Assembly (NCBI GenBank): GCA_033296885.1
Contig: MU863904.1
Coordinates: forward strand, 186,001 to 250,000
From: Triangularia verruculosa
Taxonomy: Eukaryota; Ascomycota; Sordariomycetes; Sordariales; Podosporaceae
DNA: 64,000 nt
Direction: 5' to 3'
The notes below the pieces were generated by a model. It ran no database searches and was not told the DNA's origin. It saw only the letters and a list, made by a program, of their open reading frames with translations. This document shows positions 54,846 through 64,000 of the stretch, in pieces. Both the position numbers and the translations under genes were made by a program. The first letter of the stretch is position 1. The number at the start of each line of letters is the position of its first letter.

Positions 54846-56118
54846 ATGTCCAACTCGGGAGGTTCTCTTACCGACAAAGACATCGGCCATGCGACGGGCG
54901 CGGCGGCGGCGGCCAACGGCCGGGGAGCAGCTCCCACGGGGTACTACCGGGGAGGATACGATCCCCGGAACCCAATGGCCCACGTCCACGCCGGCGATGA
55001 GCCCCGGCTCCCGGCATTTGGCGGTGAATTCCAGCCCGGTCTCTGGCGGCCCGCGGAGAAGCGCCAGATTGCCAACCCGGCGCCCCTGGGCCTGAGCGCC
55101 TTCGCACTCACCACGTTTGTCCTCTCGGCCATCAACCTCGGCGCCCGCGGCGTCAACGTCCCCAACATTGTCGTCCCCCTCGCCTTTGGGTATGGCGGTC
55201 TGGTACAGCTTCTTGCTGGCATGTGGTACGTTTTTACCTACCTTGGAACAGCCCTCACTTTTTTGAAACAGTTAAACTGACTTTTTGGGATAGGGAAATG
55301 GTAGTAGGAAACACATTCGGCGCCACAGCGCTGTCGTCGTACGGCGGGTTCTGGATCGCTTATGGGCTATTGCTCACACCTCACTGGAACATCCTCGGGT
55401 CGGAGGGGCCGTACAAGACGGACGCCATCAACGAGACGGACCCGCTGATGTCGGAGTCGGCGATGGGTTTTTTTCTGACGGGGTGGTTCATTTTTACTAC
55501 GATTTTGTTGCTTTGCACGCTGCGGTCGACGGTGATGTTTTTCCTGCTGTTTTTCACGCTGGATCTGTGCTTTTTGATGCTGGCGTGCTCGCACTATGCG
55601 CATTCTGGTGGTGATGAGGCGATGTTCCACACGCTTACCAAGGCCGGGGGCGGGTTTGGGATGGTGGCTGCGTTTTTGGCCTGGTATAATGCGTTTGCTG
55701 GTATTGCGGATAGCAGGTATGTTTTTTTTTTCTTTTTTCCCTTGACGCTGTGGTGTTTTTTTTTCTTTGTTTTTTTTTGCCTCCCCTAACCCCTTTTTGG
55801 GGGAGCTTGACGTACCCCGCATCATCGATGTATCTGGGGTTGGAGTGTCGTCAGGAAAGCTTGGGGGAGGGAGGGGGTTTACATGGGCCAAGAAACGCCA
55901 CTTTGGTCAAACTTCCACCCACCCATCCACCCAAGACGCTTACTTTTTGCGGCATGCGAGATCCTCTTTTGGGGGAACAAGAAAAACGCTGACATCATTT
56001 CTTTCAAAACAGCAACTCGTTCTTCCTCATTCCCGTCTTCCACTTCCCCTGGTCCGAGAAGGGTCGCGAGCACAGACTGGCTCGCGCGGCGACGCGTGAG
56101 AGTCGGGATCATGCGTAA
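54846..56118 (+). CDS. Acetate transporter, GPR1/FUN34/YaaH (SatP/Ady2) family
   Basis: Exons 54846-55225, 55294-55716 and 56013-56118 (302 aa). Introns are 68 nt and an unusually long 296 nt. After a hydrophilic N-terminus the family motif NPAPLGLSAFALTTF (NPAPLGL signature) opens TM1. Further helices are VPNIVVPLAFGYGGLVQLLAGMW, NTFGATALSSYGGFWIAYG, MGFFLTGWFIFTTILLL, VMFFLLFFTLDLCFLML, and GMVAAFLAWYNAFAGIAD. The last exon encodes the conserved tail NSFFLIPVFHFPWSEKGRE. It is a plasma-membrane carrier for acetate or related monocarboxylates, related to AcpA and Ady2. Such genes are usually induced by acetate (FacB) and repressed by glucose. No such site was proven here. Confidence 0.95.
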
Positions 56119-57649
56119 GAGAAGGAAACGACGGTTACGAATTTGGTTTTCTTTTGGATTTTGTCAATGATATGTTAAGCATGGGAAAGAAATGGGAAAT
56201 TTGGGTATTTATTATTTATTATTTTACCACGGGAACACGCTTTGTTTCTATGTTACTTTTGGATGAGCGGCAGCAAAAGAGTTTTATATTTTTCCAAGTG
56301 TGGATATAACGGTAGTTTGTGGTTTTTTAAGTCAGTTGATGAGAGACAATGGTATGACGACGGCTGGAGGTTTTGTTTTGGTTTGTTTTTGGGCTTTTGA
56401 GCGAAATAGCGAACAGCGAGCGAGTGAAGCAGCAAAGCAAGCGAGTAAGTGAGCAAAGCAGGCGAAGGCGAAGGGCGAAGGGCGCATTGGAGTTTGGTTG
56501 GTTGGTATGTATATATACCAAGGTACAAATCTACATACAGTACATACCTACTTTGACTTCAACTTATATAATAATACGATGTTGTGAACAAGCATAAATT
56601 GGGGTCGTTTGCATAATATATTAGATGCATAACTCAGTGTATATAAAATGTTTTTGGTGAGTGGTGGTGAGGTGAGGTGTGAGGTGGAGATGTTGGACGG
56701 ACACACCGGCTTAGCTAGTCATTAGGCAGGTACATACATACCTAGAGAATTAATCCAACAGCAGCAGCAGAGTGTTTGTTGACAAAAGCCCCGCACGCAC
56801 GCACGCACAGTTTGTGGACCAGGGGGTAAAAAATAACGGCAAGTCCAGTAAACAACTGGACGTCAATGCTGACGGTTGGGATGTTGCGGAGACGGGAGGG
56901 GGGTGGATCATGAATGGATGTGTGGTGGGATGGGTGGTGGGATATCGGGTGAAATGTGGATTTGGGTTTGGAAGGGCGGGGGGTTAACTTTTAGCCTTTC
57001 AGGGGGAGGGGTCACGTGAAGAAGGATAGGTAATGTGGGAGTTGTTGCCAAGCTTGGAGGGGGGTAGGTAGGTGGTGGTCTGATGCTGTTGTTTTCTCCC
57101 CTTTCTTTTTGGAGGATTGATCACGCTCTTTCTTGGGTTTTATTGGGGGGGGGGGGGGTTAAGGGGAGGAGTTGGTTGGGTTGTTTTACTGAGAAGTGTA
57201 AATTTGGAGATGTTGTGTGAGGATTGGTGGGTTTCTGTTGGGTGAGGGATTCCTGTGTGAGGAGGGACGATGATGGAGCTAGCATGAAAGTTAATGCATC
57301 CATCTTCATATCGACCCTTTGATGTCCTTCCCAAGTCCTGTCGAAGAAAGTTTGGAAAGTCGGGGGCTTTTTTTCCAGTCGCACGGCCGCCCAGGTCCAT
57401 GATGGTTCTTTCTAGAAAGAACATCGACGGTCAGACATTATCATCATCAGATGATAAACCTTTCGACATTTGGTGTAATATCACCTGATACTACGCACAA
57501 CCTTGAGTGGCCAGATGGGACAGTTCTGTACACGCAGTCCCATCATGGCTCTGTTCCTTCTATAACTCACCATTTACCGTCGTCTTTTGTTGTGAAGTGA
57601 CTTTTCTTCTCTCGTTCAGTACAAGAATTCCTCACGAGTTCAGTATGTC
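56119..57649. other. Intergenic region upstream of fumarate reductase
   Basis: 1.5 kb with GC-poor and simple-sequence DNA (GCGAGCGAGT-type runs 56400-56490, CGCA repeats 56794-56810, a G12 run near 57150). A perfect 8-bp inverted repeat of GATA motifs sits at 57438-57457 (separate entry). No gene is supported. Confidence 0.5.
57438..57457. promoter_or_regulatory. Inverted pair of GATA motifs upstream of fumarate reductase
   Basis: TTATCATC-ATCA-GATGATAA is a perfect inverted repeat (8-bp arms, 4-bp spacer) placing two TGATAA sites head to head, about 195 bp upstream of the start at 57650. Paired HGATAR sites bind fungal GATA factors (AreA/NIT2, SRE, WC types). Function here is inferred. Confidence 0.4.
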
Positions 57650-59257
57650 ATGACAAGACACCGCATTTTGTCTCTATTTCTCCTCACCATCCTCATACCG
57701 ATAACAGCAGTCCTATTCCACAACTACTCCGCCTTCAGCCCCGTCTTCCGAGCGCGATTCTCTTCCCAGATGGCCAGTACAGCAACAAGAAAATCACCCG
57801 TGATTGTCGTCGGGGCCGGTCTAGCCGGGTTGTCAGCCTCATACTCAGCGATCCAATCCGGTGCATCGGTGCGGCTTTTGGAGCGAGCGGCAAAGCCAGG
57901 GGGGAATAGTATTAAAGCTTCGTCGGGGATCAACGGGGCGCCTACTCGGTTTCAGAATGTGGAGAAATACGGGGTTGATAAGAGTTTTTGGGACGATACG
58001 GCGAGGTCAGCTGGGACGAGGTTGAACTCTGCGGGTGTTGGTTCCGTGGCGAGGAAGCAGAGGGAGGAGCTTATCACGGTTTTGACGGAGAGGTCGGAGG
58101 GGGCGATTGAGTTTTTGGATGGGTTGGGGGTGGACTTGAGTGTGGTTGCTCAGCTTGGTGGTCATAGTTTGCCGAGGACGCATAGGGGGGGTGGGAAGAC
58201 GCCTCCTGGGGCGGCGATTGTGACTACGTTGCTTGGGAAGCTTAAGGAGATGGGGGTTGGGAGGTTTGAGTTGGTTACTGATGCTGAGGTTACGAGGTTG
58301 TTGACGACGGATAATAATGAAGTTGGGTCGAAGGCGACTGTTAAAGTGACGGGTGTCGAGTACAAGAACAGACAGGACGGTAGCACACACTTGCTGCATG
58401 GACCGGTGGTTTTCACGACTGGCGGTTTTGCGGGTGATACCCATGGTCTACTGGCGAAGTATCGTCCTGATCTGGACGGGTTGCCCTCTACCAACGACCA
58501 CAGACCAGGCGCACACACGATTCTGTCGGATGTAGGCGCCAAACTCGTCGACATGGACGCTGTGCAGATCCACCCTACCGGCTTCGTCGACCCGGCCAGT
58601 CCAGAAAACCCGCTCAAGTTCCTCGCGGCGGAGATGCTTCGTGGTGAAGGGGGGATTCTCCTGCACAAAGGGAAACGAGTCATCAATGAGCTGCAAACCC
58701 GGGAGAAAGTGAGCAATGCGCTGATGGTGCTCCCACGCCAACAAAACGAAGGGTCACTGAGGCAGTGGGATGTCGAGCTGCTTCTTGATCCTGGGGCGAC
58801 GGAGGCTGCGGCGGGACATGTGGGGTTTTATCTGTGGAAGGGGCTGCTGCAGAAGAAGAAGATATCCGAGTTGGATGAGGCGACGAGGGAGACGTTGAGG
58901 GAGTATGCTGCTGTTGTTGCTGGGGAGAGAGAGGACGAGCTAGGGAGGAGGGCGTTTGGGCATTGGCGGTTGACGGAGGGAGATGTTGTGAAGGGGGAGG
59001 AGGAGGTTTGCATCGGGAGGGTGACGCCTATTACGCATTTCACTATGGGAGGGGCGGTTTTTAACACAAGGGCGCAGATTTTGACGGTGGAGTTGGGGGA
59101 GGAGCAGGAAGGGAAGGAGATTGAGGGGTTATGGGGAGCGGGTGAGATCACGGGGGGCTTGCATGGGGATAATAGGTTGGGAGGGAGCAGTTTGTTGGAG
59201 TGTGTGGTGTTTGGGAGGATTGCTGGGGAGGAGGCTGCGAAGTATCAGGGGTACTAA
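57650..59257 (+). CDS. OSM1: Soluble FAD-dependent fumarate reductase (FRD1/OSM1)
   Basis: Intronless, 535 aa. An N-terminal hydrophobic leader (RHRILSLFLLTILIPITAVLF) is a signal anchor or organelle-targeting segment. A second ATG (MASTATRK) could start a cytosolic form. The FAD-binding motif is VIVVGAGLAGLSA. Substrate and flavin blocks are GGNSIKASSGINGA, GGHSLPRTHR, the QIHPTGFVDP block, AAEMLRGEGGILL, and the C-terminal GAGEITGGLHGDNRLGGSSLLEC. It reduces fumarate to succinate with reduced flavin or NADH, helping reoxidise FADH2, including for Ero1 in the ER and mitochondria in yeast. The middle is coded with unusually G-rich third positions compared with both ends. Confidence 0.95.
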   Translation: MTRHRILSLFLLTILIPITAVLFHNYSAFSPVFRARFSSQMASTATRKSPVIVVGAGLAGLSASYSAIQSGASVRLLERAAKPGGNSIKASSGINGAPTRFQNVEKYGVDKSFWDDTARSAGTRLNSAGVGSVARKQREELITVLTERSEGAIEFLDGLGVDLSVVAQLGGHSLPRTHRGGGKTPPGAAIVTTLLGKLKEMGVGRFELVTDAEVTRLLTTDNNEVGSKATVKVTGVEYKNRQDGSTHLLHGPVVFTTGGFAGDTHGLLAKYRPDLDGLPSTNDHRPGAHTILSDVGAKLVDMDAVQIHPTGFVDPASPENPLKFLAAEMLRGEGGILLHKGKRVINELQTREKVSNALMVLPRQQNEGSLRQWDVELLLDPGATEAAAGHVGFYLWKGLLQKKKISELDEATRETLREYAAVVAGEREDELGRRAFGHWRLTEGDVVKGEEEVCIGRVTPITHFTMGGAVFNTRAQILTVELGEEQEGKEIEGLWGAGEITGGLHGDNRLGGSSLLECVVFGRIAGEEAAKYQGY

Positions 59258-59538
59258 GTGTATTTGGATTTGGGCAGGGAAACATGGGAGGTGTCTCCAG
59301 ATCCGGGCTGGTTCACTAAACAGGCGGCGTTGGTGTTGTGGGGTGTTTTATTGTCTGGTGAGTATGACTTGCTATTCTACAATCTGAAAGTATTTAAACC
59401 GGTCGTTTATAAGCCGCAGGTTGTGATTTACAGATAAGGTAGGTTTCAAGTGGCTTGTTAAAAGGCTATGGCTTGCTGTTCATGACTCTGGCTCTACCAC
59501 CTGTACCCATCTTTCAACTCCTCAGCTATCTCTAGTCA
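59258..59538. other. 3' flank of fumarate reductase, no gene seen
   Basis: 281 bp leading up to the tRNA gene. TTTAAACCGG and AAGCCGCAGG-type sequence around 59393-59420 has no recognised role. Confidence 0.5.
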
Positions 59539-59610
59539 GCCCGCTTGGCTCAGTGGTAGAGCGTATCACTAGTAATGATAAGGTCATCAGTTCGATTCTG
59601 ATAGTGGGCA
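59539..59610 (+). tRNA. tRNA-Thr (anticodon AGT), no intron
   Basis: 72 nt. The acceptor arms GCCCGCT and AGTGGGC pair (one G-U). The D arm is GCTC-AGTGGTAGA-GC, the anticodon stem TATCA/TGATA with loop CTAGTAA giving AGT. The T arm is ATCAG-TTCGATT-CTGAT, with discriminator A. The A box (TGGCTCAGTGG) and B box (GTTCGATTC) are intact. A T5 Pol III terminator lies at 59620-59624. The CCA end is not encoded, as in eukaryotes. Confidence 0.97.
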
Positions 59611-59619
59611 ATCTCCTTA

Positions 59620-59624
59620 TTTTT
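59620..59624 (+). terminator. Pol III T-run terminator of tRNA-Thr
   Basis: Five consecutive T residues 10 bp after the tRNA 3' end, the usual fungal RNA polymerase III stop. Confidence 0.75.
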
Positions 59625-60007
59625 GAATTCCATCTTCTTTGTTGGCGGCATCGCAACCCCATCATTTTTGTGCTGGCCGTGTCAACGCACCGTCAACCGA
59701 TCATGGTCATGCCTAGAAAGCGAACACGGGTCCATAGAAAAGAACCCAAAAGGTCACTCACACATAGACACCAAGACTGATAGATGATAGACCGTAGCCG
59801 TCATTGGCATTATATGTAACTAGACTACACTCATTATTAAAATAAAAATTTGTTGCTTCGCCTATCCAGCATGGGCATGAGCTTATTGCCCCCTTATCGT
59901 GAAAACCGGTCATGACCCCATACTGTACTCAGTGAGACTCAGAAGTATCCAACATTGTAGACATAACCCATCATTCCTTCCCACAATTCATGACAGACCA
60001 ATGTCCC
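59625..60007. other. Region between tRNA-Thr and quinate permease, no gene seen
   Basis: 383 bp of AT-rich DNA holding the 3' end of qa-y. Nothing else is recognised. Confidence 0.5.
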
Positions 60008-61707
60008 TTAGACGTTCTCGGCCTGCACATACCCAGCGTGCCTCGCCTTCTCGTCCGTCGAGGACGAGTCCTTGCCCACAACCTCGCCCTCCTGGCCCAG
60101 CTCGCTGTTCTCCTGCAGCTCAGCCATCAACATCTTGTTGGCCCTGTGCACCGGCTTGATCTCAAACAGCCTGTCCATCGCCTCAAGTGGGATGGACTTC
60201 GTCTCGGGCACGAAGAAGAAGATGAAGACGATGGAGATGATCATGAGCGAGGCGAAGAAGAAGTAGACGCCGTACTCCATCTTGAGGAACATTTGCGGGG
60301 TGAAGCGGGAGATCAAGAAGTTCCAGAACCAGTTGTTGGCGGCGGCCGAGGCCTGGCCGAGGGAGCGCGTGTTCTGGTCAAACATCTCGCTGTTGATGAC
60401 CCAGGGCGTGCCGTTCCAGGACGGGGTGTAGAAGGCGGTCCAGAGGTAGAAGAAGAAGACGGCCGAAATGCCGGCCGAGGTCAGCTCGCCGTCGGGGTTG
60501 TTTTCTGGCTGGGCGAGCTTGATGTAGGCGCCGATGTACCACATGCAGAGGGAGCCGCCTGCCGCGCCGATGAAGAGCATGCGGCGTCTACCGGCGAGAT
60601 CGACGAGCCAGAGGAGCCAGACGATGGTCAGGGTGGTCTTGACGACGCCGAAGATGCCGGTGGTGAGGAGGCCGGTGTTGGTGCCTCTGATGCCGATGCT
60701 GCTGAAGACCTTGGGGCTGCCGGTTGAAGTGAAAGTCAGCATACTTCATCATGACATGTGTCTGGGGTTGCGTTACTTGCTTACCTGTAGTAGTTGATCG
60801 CATTGATACCGCTGCCGTTCTGGAACAGGAAGAGAATGCCACCGATAAAGAAGCGCCACTGGACCTTTTTCTGCTTCAACGCGAGGAACGGCTTCCAGAA
60901 GCCCTTGCCAACCTCGCGCTCGAAACGCTCGAGGTCGGCTTGGATGTAGCTGACTTCCTCTACGATGTAGGTATCCGTTGGCTCCAGATTCCGCAGCCAG
61001 CACAAGACCTTCATAGCCTCCTCCTTCTTGCCGTTCGCAAAGAGCCACCTAGGGGACTCCTTGAGCCAGAAAGCACCAATCAGAAGCATGCCGGCCGGGA
61101 TGAGCTGAACAGCAAAGGGAATGAGCCACTGCCTGTGGCTAGGAGCCATGGTGGTGTTGACTCCATAATTGATCCAGAAACCAACCAGACCGCCGATCTG
61201 CCAGCCAAGCTCATAGATTCCCACAAGACGGCCACGCACAGCAGGCGGGGAAAGCTCAGAGATGTAGATGGGCACCATGTTGGAGCAGCCACCGACGCCA
61301 ATACCAGCAAGAACTCTGCCGGCCAGGATGGGTGCCATTCCCGTGGTGTCGCCCTTGGCAGCGAGCATGATGCCAGCGCCCACGCAAAAGACAACGGTGA
61401 AGATGAACAAAGACATCCGTCGTCCCCAGAAGTGGCTGGTGCAGTAGGCGAACAAGCTGCCGAAGAAAGCTCCGGCCTGGTAGACGGAGACGATGTTCGC
61501 CTGGAGCAAGGCAAGGCCCGAAGCGTCGTACGAGTCGAAGTCGAACTCATCTCTGAATGAGGGAAGGGCGAGCGTGCCGCCGATGAAGGCTGAGTCGTAG
61601 CCGATCATGCACGCCGCAAAGGAAGCAACGATGGCGCACATGTAGACGCGCCAGTTGTAGACGGCCTTTGGCGTCGGCCTATCCTCCTTGAGGGTGAGAA
61701 GCGTCAT
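60008..61707 (-). CDS. qa-y: Quinate permease (qa-y / qutD), MFS sugar-porter family
   Basis: Exons 61707-60785 and 60716-60008 on the - strand (543 aa), with a 68-nt intron. The start at MTLLTLKEDRPTPKAVYNW matches the known qa-y N-terminus. An upstream in-frame ATG at 61776 would add 23 residues. Twelve membrane helices with sugar-porter motifs are seen: AGRVLAGIGVGG, ISELSPPAVRGRLVG, ESPRWLFANGK, NGSGINAINYYSP, DLAGRRRMLFIG, FYTPSWNGTPWVINSEMF, and the C-terminal PETKSIPLEAMDRLFE. It imports quinate for use as a carbon source through the shikimate-like catabolic route. The putative repressor gene lies 660 bp upstream in the same direction. Confidence 0.95.
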
Positions 61708-62367
61708 CTTGTCGACGAGCTTCTGGGCTTGAAACAAGGGTGGTGGTGGGCCGACAGTTGATAGGTTGGTGCCCACGTGGAAAAGGGGCGATGGTCAGAA
61801 TCTGGGGAAGAAATCTGGGGATGGTGGGCATCTACCTAGTCAACGGCTCTGGGATATGTTTGCTTTATAGCAACAGAAGCACCGTTCACGATGTGCCATT
61901 GCCGTTTTCTCACCCCAGGAATTCCAAGACCTTGGAACTCCACGTGCGTGCTCCAGCTCTCCACGGGGAATCAAGCAATAGCTCCGTCGGCGTCGGCGAG
62001 CTATACTACATGAAGCTGCAGGCCATCCATGCGTGACACAAAACCATGGGTTGAAGTTTTGGGGTAGCAAATCAGCGTGTCCGGAAGTTTCATTTCCCAG
62101 GAGTGTGGTAGATCTGCTTCCCCGCAAAGTCGACTTCTCATCCCCACAGGGGTACCCAGTCGTGAGTCGCTAGGGTGAGAAAAGTCGGCATTCAGGATGA
62201 AGACTCACCCGGATTGAATCGCACAAGCCTCCGATTGCGGGAAAAGGGCCGAGTGGTTCTTTTAAGAATGCTTAGGTTTAGTAGGGGGTCCCAAGACTCC
62301 TATTCCGAAGCAAGTGACATGTTGGCTCATAGCTATCCGTTTGACAGAATCGGATTTCGTGGTATAT
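61708..62367. promoter_or_regulatory. Promoter region of quinate permease, 3' of repressor gene
   Basis: 660 bp. The qa-1F activator consensus (GGRTAA...TTAYCC type) was searched by eye and no convincing copy was seen. Short frames are without domains. Confidence 0.4.
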
Positions 62368-64000
62368 TCATGGTTCCTGTGCAGTGATACTATCCAACCG
62401 TGGCTGCAATAACGTCGCAAAGGTCAATCGCCCCTGATCAGGATGTGACCTGAAGACCTCTCTCCTCATCAGTCGACGTGGCGCGCGCCGGCCTGTAAAC
62501 AGTTCAAACTGTGCAAAGCCCTGTTCTGGTAGTAAATCCAGGCCATCCATCGTAACCCATCCTCTATGACCTTCGCGGCGAAACTGTTCCAGCAGGGGGG
62601 TGGTGAGGGTCTTGTAGGCGAGTTCTACTACAACGCCGCCTGTTGGGCTTTGCAGCCACGACACTGGTACTGTAAAGTCCGGGGCCGGGTGGCCTCCAAT
62701 GCTGTGTGTAGGTATACAAGACACGATCATAGTAGGGTGCCTGTAGCTCTCGGGCCAGGGATCGTCTCGAGAACGCAGAATGTAGAAACGTGTGCCTTCG
62801 TGAGTCTTTGAGCCAACGCTCAACCAAGGCAGATCGTTGCGAGCCAGTAGCCTCTCAAAATGGGAGACGAGCTTCTCAGCGTTCGCGACGGTCCGGTTCA
62901 AGATGGCGATCTGCTTGACTCCAAGCTGCAACATCGCATAGACTGCTGCCCTGGCCATGCCACCAGCCCCGATCACAAGTCCGCTGCTGCTAGACCGGAC
63001 CGCGTTGGCAGGTGAAAGACCTCGTCGGAGACACGCTCGGATTCCCACCCAATCGGTGTTCTCGCCGTAGAGGGCCTTGACAGGACCGGCTCGGTTTCTG
63101 TCATTGAAAAGAGCCACATCATCCCCGATGCTGCCGTCCGGATTGAGGTGTCGAACAGGAATCAACGTGTTGACAGCACCGATCGCACGAGCGTGTCGGC
63201 TCAAGGAATGCGTTATGCTGATAATCTCGACCTTGAAAGGCAGGCCGACCGAGGCGCCAGCAAAGTGAGGATCGCTGACGAGTTTCTCAAGACTCGATAT
63301 GTTACTTGTCGAATGTGGCCTGTAGTGATGAGGGATTCCAAGCGCTTTAAGAGCGGCGTTATGCATTGCTGGAGATAAGCTGTAGTCCACATTGGCGCCA
63401 AACACATACAACCTCATACGGTCGTAAAGGAAAGCCGAATAGAGAGCTTGGGTGGCTTGTTTTGCGGTAAGGGACGGGCGGATAGTCGAAATATGTGACC
63501 CGGCCCCGCTGTCTTCTTCGTTCAAGGCTTCAGGTTCAACCGATGTGAGCACTCTGTTGAAGCAGGCTGAATGCTTTCCAAGGATGCCGGTGTTATAGGT
63601 GATTAGGGGTAATTTCGGACCGGGCATCGACTCCGCCATGGCATGAACACGATGGATGTCAAAGTTGTCATCGATACTCGCAGCTATTCTGGTGAAGCGT
63701 ACCATGTCGCAACCAATATTCTGTGCTTTTTGGTAGTAGGACTGCCAGCTAGAGTCGTTCCAAGGCGGTGGTTTGTGAGCTGATGACTGAACATTCCCGA
63801 CGATCTTGGAGGAGCCCTTGTTGTGGAGGATACCGGTAAGCGTGGCGCTGTCGAGTCGCAGATCAACGGTGACATATTCCGGAGCAAGACGAAGGGCGTG
63901 CAACACGTACGAGTTATACATGGATCGCCACGCCTCGTCGCATAATGCAGCCTCGGGGAATGCTACATGAAGAAAGATGGGAATCACCGTATCTCTCCTT
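62368..64000 (-). CDS. qa-1S: Quinate repressor (qa-1S / qutR), 3' part
   Basis: About 543 codons up to the window edge. The 5' end lies beyond 64000, since the frame stays open. Known repressors of this type resemble the last three domains of the AROM protein, and the visible part fits. A type I dehydroquinase-like domain includes GCDMVRFTRIA. The shikimate dehydrogenase-like domain follows: YVFGANVDYSLSPAMHNAALKALGIPHHY, GASVGLPFKVEI, AIGAVNTLIP, GENTDWVGI, and the nucleotide site VIGAGGMARAAVYAML. At the usual Schiff-base lysine (DxVK in AROM) the sequence has DMVR, which fits loss of dehydroquinase activity. Role: it binds the activator and keeps qa genes off without quinate. The N-terminal kinase-like domain is not in the window. 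Confidence 0.93.
   Translation of the reverse strand, partial: RRDTVIPIFLHVAFPEAALCDEAWRSMYNSYVLHALRLAPEYVTVDLRLDSATLTGILHNKGSSKIVGNVQSSAHKPPPWNDSSWQSYYQKAQNIGCDMVRFTRIAASIDDNFDIHRVHAMAESMPGPKLPLITYNTGILGKHSACFNRVLTSVEPEALNEEDSGAGSHISTIRPSLTAKQATQALYSAFLYDRMRLYVFGANVDYSLSPAMHNAALKALGIPHHYRPHSTSNISSLEKLVSDPHFAGASVGLPFKVEIISITHSLSRHARAIGAVNTLIPVRHLNPDGSIGDDVALFNDRNRAGPVKALYGENTDWVGIRACLRRGLSPANAVRSSSSGLVIGAGGMARAAVYAMLQLGVKQIAILNRTVANAEKLVSHFERLLARNDLPWLSVGSKTHEGTRFYILRSRDDPWPESYRHPTMIVSCIPTHSIGGHPAPDFTVPVSWLQSPTGGVVVELAYKTLTTPLLEQFRREGHRGWVTMDGLDLLPEQGFAQFELFTGRRAPRRLMRREVFRSHPDQGRLTFATLLQPRLDSITAQEP

Noticed and set aside
59990..61560. Long + strand frames (245 and 269 codons) over the quinate permease
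   Set aside because: Antisense shadows of qa-y caused by biased codon use. No domains.
1..64000. CRISPR arrays, bacterial operons, insertion sequences
   Set aside because: None seen. The window is eukaryotic with spliceosomal introns, and no transposase or reverse transcriptase motifs were recognised.

Overview
The window looks like nuclear DNA of a filamentous ascomycete, most likely a Sordariales (Neurospora/Podospora/Chaetomium group). Introns are short (mostly 46-111 nt) with GT..AG ends and CTAAC/CTGAC branch sites. Intergenic DNA is rich in homopolymers and microsatellites. Two genes belong to the Neurospora-type quinate (qa) set. Decayed repeats carry C-to-T style nonsense changes as left by RIP. 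I count about 24 protein genes (two cut by the window edges, one apparently broken), one tRNA and one intron-encoded snoRNA. Exon joins were worked out by hand from splice sites and family motifs.

Layout. 1-5.7 kb: the 3' end of an unidentified gene, phosphopantetheine adenylyltransferase (CAB4 type, -), and a DCAF7/TTG1-like WD40 protein (+). 6.4-11 kb: eEF1B beta/alpha subunit (-) with a U18-like C/D snoRNA in its first intron, translin-associated factor X (-) with an 18-nt exon, and GPI mannosyltransferase I (GPI14, +). 11.6-18.1 kb: a CAJ1/DJP1-like J-protein (-), an RmlD/UER1-like NAD(P) epimerase-reductase (-), and squalene synthase (ERG9, +). 20.7-22 kb: a secreted proteinase K-like subtilase (-). 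26-33 kb: an F-box-like protein (+) and a low-complexity coiled-coil protein ending in an acidic LYGD repeat array (-).

33.8-40.3 kb: a membrane-anchored cytochrome b5-domain protein (+), Nbs1/nibrin (-), and a TAP-like alpha/beta hydrolase (-). 41.2-48.1 kb, all +: a MARVEL-like membrane protein, RPS30, RPS2, and a secreted WSC-domain protein. 48.9-51 kb: a gene of the fungal F-box/DUF7600 class (-) that lacks its F-box section and has an in-frame TGA. 54.8-59.3 kb: an acetate transporter (GPR1/FUN34/YaaH, +) and soluble fumarate reductase (+). 59.5 kb: tRNA-Thr(AGT). 60-64 kb: quinate permease (qa-y, -) and the 3' part of the quinate repressor (qa-1S, -).

Functional links are few. qa-y and qa-1S act together in quinate use. 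RPS30, RPS2 and eEF1B, with the U18 host intron, serve translation. The rest is ordinary housekeeping gene order. The most unusual signals are three dispersed, stop-riddled 21-bp (heptad-coding) repeat arrays near 19.3-19.8, 29.3-29.5 and 51.7-51.9 kb, the intronic U18 snoRNA, the TRAX micro-exon and the broken DUF7600 gene.
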